A stretch of 64,000 bases of DNA from Archilochus colubris (Eukaryota; Chordata; Aves; Apodiformes; Trochilidae). The position numbers and the translations under genes were made by a program. The stretch covers positions 96,359,115 to 96,423,114 of the forward strand of contig CM041085.1 in assembly GCA_023079485.1 (NCBI GenBank). The letters are read 5' to 3'. Shown piece by piece: positions 23,367 through 36,617 of the stretch. Each line of letters opens with the position of its first letter. Position 1 is the stretch's first letter. The notes under the pieces are model-generated. The model ran no database searches. It was not told the origin of the DNA and was given only the letters and a program-made list of their open reading frames with translations.

Positions 23367-26361
23367 TAGATCATCTAGATTAGCATATTATAGAAGGGTA
23401 ATCTAAACTTACTGATTTCTCATATGTTTCTTTATTGTTTCTGTTAGTGCTACCATATGTTCCATTTCTACACTGTAATACACATTCAGTATGAAGTTGC
23501 AGATTTGTGGATAAGGGCAATGACAAAGTTAAAAAATCTGGAAGACCAACTAAAGCAGCCAGTTTTTACTTCCTTTGCTCTGAAAGGAATAACCTATATA
23601 TTGCAGAGCTGCACATCATTGGGCCGTTTTTTAAAAAAATACATATTGATTTCTGAACAGTCAAGGTTCATCGTTGCTGCTCTTGTTAAAGGGAAAAATA
23701 AGATTCAACAAAATATCTCATGATTTTTTGAACAACAGCAACAAAAAAATCTCTGTGAGATTCAAACTGCTTTAAAGTGTTGAATTTTTTCTATCTTTAT
23801 TTTTTTTTCCAGACCAATTGCTTTGATTCTCCCAGGTGTGGAGCAAACAGCATTCCACAGCAGTGCTGGGAGTTGTTGCTGTTTTCATTTCCAGTAGAAG
23901 GACCTCACAGGTGGCAAATTCTTACTGGATAAATAATCAAAGAACAGCAGAGGCCAGGACAGCTCTCAGCTTCTAACTTTAAGACAATAAAGATGTTGCT
24001 TCCATTTCTTTAAGACAAAGAACCAAATGACAGCAAACTGGAACAAGGACTTTGTAGCTTAGTGGATGGAAAACTCTACCATAACATCCAGGTTTTCTGT
24101 CCTAGTTCCAGGACTACTTTTGAAAGGTTTTTGTAGAGGGAAGCAGTACCTTTGCTCCCTACCCTTTAGCCAGCTGTGTTATTAGGCTCTTGTGTCACAC
24201 TCTCCTTCCTTTGATCTTCGGGCTCTGTAACTCTTGTGATTTTCTTTTCAGCCTGGTTCAGTTTCAGCAGAAGAGGTACAGAGGTACAGAGTTGCCTTCT
24301 GTCCCCCTCAGAGTGCTTGAGTGCCAGAAGTAGGTGGGTGCTGAGCTGCTCCACTCCTTCAGGGATCTGAGGATACCCTTTGCAGAGGACCCAGCTCTAT
24401 AGACTCTACACAGGGAGTGCCAGACCACAGGCTTGTACTCACCTGGCAAGTGAATGGTTGATGTGTTTGAAATAATGGCCCCAATTTCTGTTAACACTGC
24501 ATTGGTTGTGACACTGAGTGTTTTAGGGAGGATGGGTTTATCTAGCTGAAATATCTACAGGCATTATATCACAGAGCACCATGTTATAACGATGATATAA
24601 ATGTAATTATTAATCCCGTCTGTACCAAAGGAGTGTATAATAAGCTCCAGAGAGAGGGAAAAGGTTACTTAAGGCCTTATATTTATTGCTATGATTCATG
24701 AAGAGTACTTACATTGACAATGCTTGTCAAAACTATCAACAAAACTACTAAGTTTCAGTAAAGACATGTCTGTGGTGCTAACCAATGCTAAGTGGAGTAG
24801 GAATATGAAGATCACTGAATGAAAATGGAAAGTGTGTACCTGCCAAAAGTTCTCCTATATTGACGCTGTTCACTTGCAGTTTGACAGCTTTAGGGGCTGG
24901 AATACTGTCTTGGCTTTAGGGATGGATTGCAGGCTCTGCTAAGCATTGATTTTTACAATTTATGATGCTTGCTGCAACTTGATTGTTTATTATGGGCAAT
25001 GAAAAGGTGGGAGAGAAAGAAAGAAATACAGGTAACCTAGGGTTGGTTTTTTTTTTTTTACCTGATGAAGGAAAACCTTCAATAAACAATTAGAGTGTTA
25101 GTAGAGGAGGAAGATTGCCAGCAGAAAAGTTCTTGTTTTAATAAGATCCATACTGCTTTTAATACTGCTTGATAGCAAAACAACTTAAATAAAAAGATAT
25201 AATTTAGATGAGTGTTGGAATGGTGGTCCTATTACTAGGCTGTGTTATATTTTCAGGTGAGTGAAATAAATAATTGAAGAAACTCATGGCTGCATTGGGC
25301 CTTTTAACATCTCTTAGTTTAAAGGGCAAGTTACTAAATTATTTATGTCACTTCATAGATTTTGGCACTGGAGTAGTAAGGAACAGAACAAAATAATCAC
25401 ATAGTTCCACAGTATATCATGAAAAGAGAAATTAGAGAAACAGAAGAAGACACTGACAATTCTGACTTCAGAATTATGGGTATGCCAGCACCATGGCTGT
25501 GACCAAGTTATCAAGCATCCTCCAAAGAAGGAAGAGAGCTCTTTAGTACTGGAGATCTGGATTCTAGGCTACCTGTGGCTCAGATCCAAAGCTGAAACCC
25601 ACGTGGGAGCATGATGGATGTCTCAGATGTATCAGGCCAGCCTGCAGTGCTTAAGCACCCCTCCCATCCTCCATGTTGGCACTGAAATGGATTCCTGAAG
25701 GAAACAATGCATACAGAGATTCCACATTAAAAAAAAAAAAAAAAAAAAAAAATTCTTAGGAACTAAGTGTGGCTGCAACTACATTTTGCATCAATACTCC
25801 TTAATGCAAGTGACAAGAGCTCCAAGGACCTTCTGCAGAGGAGCACCCTTTTCATCCTGTTACAGAGTTAGGTATCACTGTCTCCCTCAGGACCTTAGGT
25901 TTGCTACCATACATCTGTCCAACTTCAGTAGGTTTTCTTCCAGTGTTGCTGATCACCTGGTGTCTGCTGATCCAATCTGCTTGCTGGGAGAGAACAGATG
26001 ACTCATGGATAAAGGTCTCATGTTCTGGTGTCTCATTTCTGGATGAATCAATGGAATTGTGGAACTGAAAAACATATATTGGTCTCCTGAGACTTTGCCT
26101 ATTATCCTTTAACTAAGCTGTATATCTTCTAAAGGAGATACAGAGAAGAGGCAAACAGCTACACATATATAAATGTTCAGATAATTTCTCCATGTGGTGT
26201 TCATATATCTCTTCTTTCAATTTTCACCCCTGTAAGTAAAAGCATGTTCTTCAGTGCAATAGCTGATAGTTTACAAGTGTTTCTCACAGCATCAAGGAGC
26301 CTTGAAAGGGTTACTAACATGAGAGGCCTTATAATCAAAGGTTGCGAAGTGATTCTTTCTG
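23367..26361. other. Unique non-coding DNA
   Basis: No gene recognised. An 88-codon + strand ORF (23457-23723) and short minus-strand ORFs near 24166-24497 match no family I know. A 24-A tract lies at 25729-25752. Confidence 0.5.
25729..25752. repeat. Poly-A tract (24 A)
   Basis: Twenty-four A residues preceded by CATT. Such a tract can mark the end of a retroposed sequence, but the upstream 150 bp match no RNA I recognise. Confidence 0.9.
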
Positions 26362-27495
26362 GACCCGTGCAAAGCATTCAACACTGTCCCTCACAACATT
26401 CTGATCTCTAAACTGGAACAATGGGGATTTGGTGGATGCACTGCTCACTGGATAAGGAACTGGCTGGATGGTTGCACCCAAAAAGTGGCTCAGTGTCCAG
26501 ATGGAGACATGGGATGAATGGTGTTCCTCAAGGGTCAGTACTTAGACCAGTGCTATTTAACAACTTTTCCGGAAACATGAACGGTGGAATCAAGTGTACC
26601 CTCAGCAAGTTTGCTGACAACACCAAACTGTGTGGTGAAGCCAACACACTGAAGGGAAGGGATGGCATTCAGAGGGAACCTGACAGGCTCAAGAAGTGGG
26701 CTTGTGCAAACTGCTTGAATTTCAACATGGCCAAGTGCAAGGGTCTGCACCTGAGTTGAGGCAATCTCATGCACCAATACAGGTTGGGAGGAGAAAAGAT
26801 TGAGGACAGCCCTGAGGAGAAGGACTTGGGGGTGGTGGCGGACCAGAAACTTACCATGAGGCATCAGTGTGAGCTTGCAGCCCAGAAAGCCAACTGGGTC
26901 CTGAGCTGCATCAAAAGGAGCACAGGCAGCCCATCAAGAGAGGCGATTCTCCCGCTCCACTCTGCTCTTGTGAGACGCCACCTGGAGTACTGTGTCCAGT
27001 TCTGGAGTCCCCAGCACAAGAAGGACACAGAGCTCCTGGAACATGTCCAGAGGAGAGCCATTAAAATGATCAGAGGGCTGGAGCACCTCCCCTGTGAAGC
27101 CAGGCTGAAGAAGTTGGGGTTGTTCAGCCTGGAGAAGAGGAGGCTCTGAGGTGACCTTACAGCAACCTTCCAATATCTGAAAGGGGCCTAAGAAAAAGCT
27201 GGGGTGGGCTTTTTGCACTGGTGTGTAGCAAGAGGACAAGGGAAAATTGTTTCAAACTTGAAAAGGGGAGAATTTATGTTAGGCATTAGGAAAAAATTCT
27301 TTCCTTTGAGAGTGGTGAGACACTGGCACAGGTTGCCCAAGGAAGTTGTGGCTGCCCCCTCCCTGTAAGTGTTCAAGGCCAGGTTGGATGGGGCCTTGAG
27401 CAACTTGGTCTGGTGGAAAGTGTCCCTACCTGTGATCTTTAAGTTCCCTTACAACCTTATAATTCTATGATTATTCCCTTATAATTCTATGATTA
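26362..27495 (+). mobile_element. CR1 LINE with decayed reverse-transcriptase C-terminal region
   Basis: The longest CR1 copy, about 1.13 kb. It starts within the RT domain ('gcattcaacactgtccctca') and ends with a duplicated ATAATTCTATGATTA tail. It contains the final RT motifs, the thumb/connection part of ORF2, and the 3' UTR ('gttcaaggccaggttggatg'). 5' truncation is usual for CR1. It is inactive because of frameshifts and stops. Confidence 0.95.
26421..27190 (+). pseudogene. CR1 ORF2 (reverse transcriptase) remnant
   Basis: The frame from about 26517 shows RT motif GVPQGSVL (near 26520) and then the polymerase core as FADN in place of FADD. The second catalytic Asp is therefore lost (D to N). 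Downstream, the thumb part reads [11 protein letters not shown] and [16 protein letters not shown]. The same frame is interrupted by TGA at 26757-26759, TGA at 27147-27149 and TAA near 27188. The piece before ~26515 aligns in another frame, implying a frameshift. In life this protein is the CR1 reverse transcriptase used for target-primed reverse transcription; this copy cannot work. Confidence 0.9.
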
Positions 27496-28490
27496 CATGC
27501 AAAGTAAAAGTAATAGGTCTCTGAATTTTATCATTAGAGTGCAGAGTTGACTGTTCTGTCATACATAGAGTTGTTCTTGATCATTGACTTTCACCAGGGT
27601 AATGTTTTAGATATTATTTTGTTTGATGACTTCTGTAGGAGGTTTTTTCTCATATTGTTTTTAAGTAGGAATCTAGAGCTATGTCATTATGTTTATTTTA
27701 GTCACAGTCATGAGCCAGGGGATGTACCTACACCATGACATAGTCCTAGATAAATGAACAAATGAGTGGATGTACTAAAATATAACCTTATAAAATTAGG
27801 CTAGATATCTAAAGATGGACTAAACATACCTAAAGCTATAGCAGGTTGATTTTATCAAAACACTCCTTTTGCAACAATTGTTACAATCTTTTTTGTCTGA
27901 AAAGTTTCCGGTTCATACAGAACATTTGTCTATAATCCTAACAGCTGTAATCCAGATTTGAAAATCTGAAACAGGATATGTTCACACAGCTCTCAGTCAC
28001 CAGGTGCTGAGTTTTGCCCCATCGAAGGTAACAACCTGAGCCAACATCCAGAAAGGCAATTACGTGACTCACTTCTTAGTCTGCTGAATTTCAACTGATA
28101 TGGAAGTAATGAATCTAAATCATAGTGATAATCCTATATTTCCTTCTGGATTATTACTTTATTCCAACTAGAATAATTTAAAAAAAAATTAAAATTATCA
28201 GTCTGTCATTGGCAACTGAACACTATTACCTCAGCAGTAAGGTTATGGAATCTGATTTTTCTGTACTGTTTGTCCAGGATAGGAAGCCTTTCTGAAATCA
28301 AGATCCATGCTTTGTACTGCTTCATTTCTGCAGCATTATTCCAGTGCCATCAGGAACATCTATCATGTATGACCTTCATTTAATTAGTCCACCCAGTTTC
28401 CTCTTGGTATTACTTCCTACTATATACGTGTGGGTTCTACATTAGTCAGCCTTCAGCCTTTAGTACTTGATGTTGCCTGACAGTTTAAAC

Positions 28491-28509
28491 TTTTTTTTTT
28501 TTTTTTTTT
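28491..28509. repeat. Poly-T tract
   Basis: Nineteen T residues. Confidence 0.9.
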
Positions 28510-29110
28510 CCCAAAAAATTTGTGTCTTCTCTCTCTATGATTCTGTTTCCTCATAAACTTTTTATGTTCTTAAAGATTTATGTCCATAAAGGCTTCAGGA
28601 TGATGTCAGAAATATTACTCAGAAGAAAAAAAAAAACAAAAAACAACAGAACCAGCAGGCATTTTCAAGCCATATCATTCTTTTCATTACTCTGCAAATA
28701 GTTACACTAATACTGTAAGGTTTTTCACAGTTTTTCTTACTGGAAGAGAATAACAGGTGCAAAGCAGCACCAACACTAACTTTTACTTTCTCATGCAAAG
28801 GTTTTAACAAGCTTTTGGTAAAAGCTTTGGATCAGATGACCTTGAAAGTATCTTTTAAACTTCCCACAGTGTGGCTGAGTATTCTAATTAATCATTTGAA
28901 TACGAAAAAAAAAAAGGAGCAGAGACATACTTTGTGTGAATTGCTCACAAATGAGAAAATATCAGATGGAGTTAGAGAATGACAACATGAGTTGCAAACC
29001 AAACCAAGCTACTTGGAAAATTTCCATTACCCCAGATAAGACTTTTTACATTGAAAATGCAAGTATCAGAAGTCTTGTAAGCCTTAGAACCATAATAACT
29101 GTGATTACAA

Positions 29111-29186
29111 CTTGTATTATGATATCTATGTATTAGATATGTATTATGTATTATGATATTATGATACAACTGTATTATGATATCAC
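29111..29186. repeat. Degenerate (GTATTATGATAT)n repeat
   Basis: Several imperfect copies of GTATTATGATAT and shorter forms in about 75 bp, probably generated by slippage. Confidence 0.75.
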
Positions 29187-32100
29187 ATGTCATGAACAAG
29201 AGAAGCATATTACAATAGCTATTTTTTTAGTATAAATCATGCTAAAAGAATACAGATTTAGTTCCTATGCAGAAAATGCTGGAGGTATACATTAGCTGCT
29301 TTAAAAATTTTGACTGCTTTAAACATAAACTTAACCTTTCCACATGACCAGTTTTTTTTCACAAGCCCTGGGAACAGCTCTCTAGTGTCACTTCTAGTCC
29401 AAACTGAAAAGAAATGAATCTTGTGTTTTCTTTCCTGTCATCACAGCTTTGTGATCACCTAAGGCCTCTGTTTTCAGCAGTGGTCATGGCAATTTGATTT
29501 GCTGGAACAGACTCAGGAAGGCTATGGGCCAGGCTCTCTGGTTCCTCATTTGGGAAGAATCCTCCATAATAAAAAAAAAGTGTGAAATAATCAAAACAGC
29601 TGAGAAAACACAACATATTCTCCCTGGTAAAATCATATTTGGTCTTTAGAAAGAAAGAGCTGTGGCTCAGGAGGTGCTGGCTACATACAATACAGGGCAG
29701 AGAAAAGCTTCTCCTTCCAGAGGCCTCAGCTCTGCCACCTTTAACTCTGAGTAGCAGAGTGATCACACATACTCACATTTAAAAAAACATGTGGTTTAAC
29801 AGGATTGCTTTATTTCAGCAATATTTCATATAATTACTTCTAAAGTGACAAAAGACATGAATAAATTCATAGAGAGCAGTGCTCTAGTCCCCTTTCTCAA
29901 GTGAGCAGCTCTGTACCATTGCATTAGGAAGCCATGCACACTGTACAGTTTTCTTCTTGCTACTCCACCTTCATGTTGAAAATTTTGCATCCTTCTATGC
30001 AAGAGCAAGAGAGATGTGAGGTGGGTTTTTTTGTTTTGGTTTGGTTTGTTTTTTTCTCCCTCTAATTTCTCTAGTCTCCCAGCAATCTGCAGACCCCATT
30101 GAGGAAAATTTGAACCCTGAGCCCTATAAGCCCCATTTCCACAAGCTGAAATTACCATATCTTCCAAGTGTGGAATAAATGGACTACGTGTATTTGGTAG
30201 TCATTGCTTATGTGTGTTTACCAGATTGAGTTTTAAGGTGGCAGTTCAATGTCTGCAGAGAAATGTAATCTTTTATAATTTTGGGGGGAAAACACAGGCC
30301 CTATGGACTTTCAGGTGTTTAAGAACTCATTAGGATTTTATAGGTCTCATCTTTGACCTCATGATCCCTGAATTATGCTTGTGTTCTACCTTAAATGCTG
30401 TGGGGTTTTATGTATAGTGTAATTAATATGCAGCTAGTTCCTCTGATTTTAACTGTAGCCAAAACACTAAGATGCTACTCAGTTTGAGCAAGGGCAGAAA
30501 TACAATGATGCAAATTTTTTTCTCCCGTTGAACTGAAAGTGATTTGTGAGAGAATTAGAATTACATAGTGCTAAAGTGACAGAAAGTATATTCCATGTAC
30601 AAGAACCTTTCTAATGCTACTGTGGCTCAACAGTATTTGCATTGGTGAAGATAAAATATAATTCTGCTGAAATCAAATGAGTTATACTCAGGTATGTGGG
30701 TTGCTGTAAAGCACAAATAATGATGTTGTGGCCTCCAGAAAACGACAGTTTTAGTATTTAGTGCTTGATAGGATACAAATGTAAGAGTAGGGTGCCCTCC
30801 ATTATTTCCATAGGCAGGATTAGCTGATTAAATTCTGCACTCATCATATCAGAAAAGAGAGGTCTGGCAAAGCAATATTTTCCTCCCTACAAAGGTATTT
30901 TCAAATAGAGATTTAAAGAGAAATCACAGCAAAATTGTAATCCAAACAAGGAAATGTGGGTTTTAGAAAAAAAATTACACTCAAAATTACTGTCCCATTT
31001 TTCTAACTGATACATGAGACATAAGTTCTGAACTTGTATTAGTATCTCAGTGTGTCAATGCAGACCTTTGGAGCCTATCAAGGAAAGAAATGAGAGGGTA
31101 GCTTGAATGGAAAAGATGTTTCTAGTTTCCTTTTCATGGTTATTTCAAGGGAGTGTTTCATAAAAGGATGTTATAAATGTAGGCCCAGGAGCAGAAGGAA
31201 GCAATACAAATCATTTTTTCCAGACTTCTTATAACCTAGATCTGGGTTCCCAAAGAAATGAGGGCCATGTAGCACAAGCTAACAATTACAGCCTGACCTG
31301 TGCTGACTCTCCAGGAGAGGATGGGAAGATGGTTGTACATGTGGAGCCAGAACAGCTCAGAGGGAAGAAAAAGATCTGAACCCAGTGACATACAGAGTAA
31401 TAAGTTTCAGTTCTGTTATATATGAAAAAGTTAACAAAAACATTGCATTCTGTTGATGCTGGGGGTCAACTATCCCTACTAGTATATCAGCAGAAGCCAG
31501 GGAACTTCTCTTAAAATGTTTTGTCTGAATATTTAACTGAACAAAAACTTCAGCATCTAATGCTCTTTGAGTCTTCCAGACTAGCAAGGTTACTGATACA
31601 TACAGAAGCTAATGAAATATCAAAAGCAAATTACTTGGGTATTGAAGCAGAGATAGTTATCAAAAACCAAAGCCTTTTACATCACTTTTAATAGTGATTT
31701 TCTTTAAGAGAATCTTCAATTGCTACATTGAGTAATTTTGTGATGTGGTAAGGTCTAACATATGTTGGCTTGTACAATTAAGACTTTTTGCTTGTTTTTC
31801 AAGTACTTGGAAAAGTTGAGTGAGTCTAAGCAACTCTTTCTAACTTGATTATATATGACAATATTAATGGTCCAGATGTTTATATATATTTATTGTTTAT
31901 ACTTACTTGGGATATATCCAGGATGCAGTAGAAACAAGGCAAGTTTAATTCCAAATTTCCAGCTTATTTCCTCTGTTGATGCTTGGCCTGATGTTAGGAG
32001 TAATGTAACCCAGTAATAGCTTAAATATCTGCAGCTTGCATACTTTTTTTCCTCACTGCTCTCAGGTACAAGCAGGCTAAGCCTTTCAGAGGCATGAGTA

Positions 32101-34965
32101 CAAATCCAGCCATGCAGTTACACTACTTATGTAATGTGAAGGTTTGTCCCATATTCTCTTCTGAAAGACTTTGTCTGGATACTTGGCAAACTGATCTCTG
32201 TTTCATATAAGCTTGATTAATAGGCATGTAATTGAAATATAATTGAGCAATAAAGCTTCTACCTCAGAGCAAATTATACACATGCAATCCACTTCTATAG
32301 CTTGTAATTATCCAATAAGCAATCAAGCAGTCACTATCATCACTTCATTACAGCATTGTGTTCTTTTTACATGGGATGAATAATAATGACAGTTAGGTAT
32401 TTTTCAATTAATTATCTAGTAATGTTTTCATAAAGATGTTATTTTACTACTCAGTCAACTCTATAGATGGTCAGCCATATTAATAAAATTAATTATTTGC
32501 AATTTTGTCCATTAATTCATGAATAATTTATCTGGAAGTAATTGGTCCAGATTCTCAGATGCTTTTAATCAGAAGAGCTCTACTGAAACCCGTGTAATTT
32601 TACTGATTAAAATCAGCTGAGAATTTGACCCATCTGCTGCCACAGTGGCCTTAGTGTTGAATGTTGATTTTAATATGGTATTAGTTTGTATAAGTAAGAT
32701 TTCTTTACATTCTAACTTTTGTTAACTTAACATGAGTACTCTCACTTAGTGATACTTTACAAGTAGAGCAGTTATTGGAGCTGATTTAGTTGGCTAAATG
32801 TTGAAAAGCTTTTCAACAAGGCATCAGTTGCTCAAGAAAACATACTTTTCTAAGAAAACCACAGACAAACCATGGTGTTTTAAAAGTGACATAAGGACAA
32901 TGCCTTTTATATACTGATTATGTCACTGTCAATCATTCGTACTATCCTATTAGTTCCTGCTCTTTCTGTAGCTACTATTGCAGCTGCAAGATTCACAATT
33001 AAAATTATTTGTACTGCCTCTTCCATGGTGCCACAGTTGGAGATGTTAGAGTTGAGAAAGAATTGTCTTTGTGACAAATATCTTTATTGTACCAGTAACA
33101 AATAGCCATTGAGCAGCAGTTCCTGTGGATAGCGAGTGGATCAACACCTCAGCATGTGCATTAGCTAATGAAGCTGGGTGATAATTTTAGCATGCCATTT
33201 GGAAAAGTTCACAAAATTCAGTTTATGAGATTTCTGTGTAAAGCTCTAACTTGTAAGCAGACGAGCAAAAGCAAAGGACACAAGAATTGTGTAGATTTTT
33301 GTTATTCTGTAAAAACCTTAAAAAAAAGCCTTAAAAAAAAGGGGAAAGTAACTAGCTTAAGAGGAGGTAAAGGTTATTTTTGACCAAAGGTTTTAGAAGA
33401 AAAGGTAATGTTCTTCATGAAATGGCAAGAAATGTTATGTTACTTTCTATCTGTAACAACAGGGAAACTGAATTATATTGCAGCATGAAGAACCTTCAGT
33501 GGCATTTGTAAGGCCCCATTTTCTCTTCAGCAAAAAGGACAATATTCCTGCAAGGAAATACTGAGATTGAAAGAGGCAGAATGTATTTATAAATGCACTT
33601 CTTTGCTTTTGTTCAGGAAGTTGGAAACTAGCATGTGGGGCTCTGTATGAAGAAAGAATGGGGTTACACACAGATGTGCACCAGAAAACAAGTTTTTTTG
33701 AGATAATTAGTACCAAAAATAACCTGTTTCCACATCCTTTCCTATAACAGAATATTAGCACAAAATACTGGTACCATCAAAATTTTTATTGTTTGAGAGT
33801 GACCTGCTAAATATTAAATTATTTTTATACTGTTGACCAAAACAAAACAAAATTCCTGGAGGAAAAAGTAAATCAAAATTCCCAAAAGATGCTGACACGT
33901 TATTGGAAATTTTTTTTCTATCTGTCTAATTACTCATATTGTTATGGTAATTGAATTTTCATCCCCTTGACATCTAATTTAACATTAAAATTATGAACAC
34001 TGGTAATTTTGGCTGATGGCAATCTGGTTTTTGTTGTTCTGGTTCTTTATTTTGGAAATTTTTTTCACCTTTTATTTCAATGACAGCTCAGTTTCATAAC
34101 TTGTAAAGGAATTACTGAAATTTCTGATTTCTGTTTCTTATCATTCATTAATTCAACTGTGAATTATGTTGACAACTCAAACATAACCCCTACTTTTTAT
34201 TGGCTGACAGATAGAAGGAACTAAGTACCATTTTTTTGTCTCCATAAATGATTTCCTTTTTTCTCTTTAAGGAAGGGGACAGTTCCTTTCTTCACTATAT
34301 CAGCATCTTTAAGGACAGCATTGTTTTAGTAAAGGAAAGGTCCATGCTGATACTCAGGAAAATTATTATATATATTTCAGGACATCAGCTTGGGTAAACA
34401 GGAGGCTAACAGCATGGAAGTGAGGAAAGGCTACAAAAAAAGGAATAGAGAAATGCTGCCTGGGCATGCACCAATGGTTTTAGAAAAGGCAAAATTCTTC
34501 CACATTTGAAACCTTCAAGGGTTTTAAAGGGCAACAAGAACTTCTACCATGCATTACAGTAAAAGGTGAACAAGAAAAATGTGGGGCCATCATTGAACAA
34601 GGTGGACCACTTAGTGACAAGAGGTGAAGAAAACGTGATGCTTTCTGTGTAGCACAGTGAGTTATATGCAATCCAGGAGATGCTGGAGTGCATGGAGGGT
34701 AACTTCTTAAGCCAAAAAATAGACATCTCTACCTATGAGAGGGACTAGAGACCTACTGAGATTTCTTCCACCCTGAAGATGCTGTGGGATTCTGATTTCC
34801 AGATGCTCCTTGTGGTGACAAGTCCCATTGACTTTGAAGTTACACATTATTAGTTACTTAAAAAAATCTTAACTGCTCATGCTCACAGTCAGGCCAAACA
34901 TGTAGGCTACTGTGTAGTCTGCCCTTTATGCTAGATGTTAAACAGAACAACATCTTCATTAGAAT

Positions 34966-34994
34966 GTTTTTGTTTGTTTGTTTGTTTGTTTTTG
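34966..34994. repeat. (TTTG)n microsatellite
   Basis: About six TTTG units in a T/G-only stretch. Confidence 0.9.
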
Positions 34995-35582
34995 GTGGTT
35001 TGAAAAGGAATTTGCCCAAGGGCAAAAATCAAACACTACAACATATTGCCATTTTTTGTCCATTATCTTATATTTTTGTTACACCTATGAATGAGCTAGA
35101 TAAATCACAAAATGCTTCACTGGTGGTACTGTTACATACAGAAGCAAGAGCACATCATTATAAATTTGAAATGGTTTCATTGTCTGTCTCTATCGTTCTT
35201 CTTTCTTATTCTGCCAATGTTATTCCTGTACTATGAGGGCCAATGCTTTAGATTAATCAATTCAAGTTTTTATTGTGCATTCTAATACAGTCTGCTCTTT
35301 CAGTTTTTTATTTTTAATGGAATTACCTTGAGTCACTTAATTTAGAAACTTCACTCTAAAACTTAATTGTCCTGTATAAAAGTACAACATTACAACTGTG
35401 GATAGTTTTAGATACTCTTTACCTATAGAAACACTTTAGAGATATTTTCTCTTTCATTAAAAAAAATAATATTTTTTTCACTTTCCATTAAGAAATCAAG
35501 ATTTTTTAAAATGAGTGCTCTTTCATTGTCTCTTACTCCTTTAGCACTCTTTTTATTTTCAGAAAAGTTGCTTCAGGCATTT

Positions 35583-35641
35583 TTATATATATATTTGTGT
35601 ATACATACATATACGAAATATATTACTATATATATATGTAG
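35583..35641. repeat. TA-rich low-complexity repeat
   Basis: Two TATATATA runs flank an ATACATACATATAC stretch. Confidence 0.8.
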
Positions 35642-36588
35642 GTGGTTTTTACCTTTTTAATAAAATATAATTCCTCATCAGATAATATCACACATTTGTC
35701 ACTTAGCAATTTTTATGAGCATCATCACTGGGAGTTTAAAACAAATGTACCTTATGTTTTAGGGTAAAGACATATGTCAGAGCTAGTAATGGTGGGAACT
35801 GCCTTAGCAGGCAAAGAATCTCATTAGTGAGACTTCACCAGGTGTTCATAGGGATATTTTCCTTATGGGACAAAGGGAAATTAGAAAATTAGGGTTTTTG
35901 CAAACAACAGTTTGACGTTTCTTTAATATGAACTGGGAGTGCAGCAGAACCCAGGTCCACACTTTTCCTCCAAATAATAGGAAGTAATTTTCTGGCAAGG
36001 AAGATTTCCTACCTCATGTGGGAAAATATAGACCTGGTTATTAATTTTAAACAGGAATCACAGTCAAAGCTTCACAGGCTGTAGGAGGCCAGAGCTCATC
36101 ATTTTTGTGGGTCATTTACTTTTTTAAAAAAATTTGAAATTTGAAAGAGAAGCAAATTTACAAATAACTGACAAACACTTTCAGAGTTTTCTTCATCTAT
36201 CAGTAAATACTTCTGTAAAGGGATTGCACAGATCTGAACACTTTCTCAAAGGTGGAAATCAGAAAAATTCCAGTCATCCAAATAGGTAGGTATTCACATG
36301 GAGGATTCAAATTAATTGTAGCAGGTTGGAAATGCATCAGCATAACTCATTCAGTGGATTCCAGTAAGAAATGAGTAAAAAGACCCATGATGGGAAAGAG
36401 AAGTCTATGTCAAGCAGATATAGACAACTACAACTAATACTAGGAAAATATATTACATTTTGCACTAATACTAACTGCATACAACATTTGCATTAGCTGA
36501 GAAACTGATGCTGGGACAATAACTAAGACGAAAAGCCTCCCCAGCCATCATATTGAGCATATCTTTCATTTTATTGTGTTTCTGAGGA

Positions 36589-36617
36589 TTTGAGCTCACC
36601 TAGGTTTGAGCTCACCT
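36589..36617 (+). repeat. Tandem duplication, 16-bp period
   Basis: TTTGAGCTCACCT occurs at 36589-36601 and 36605-36617. The same GAGCTCACCT string occurs in the palindrome at 10967. Confidence 0.85.

Noticed and set aside
25560..25752. Processed pseudogene ending in the A24 tract
   Set aside because: No recognisable mRNA upstream, and no target duplication found around the tract.
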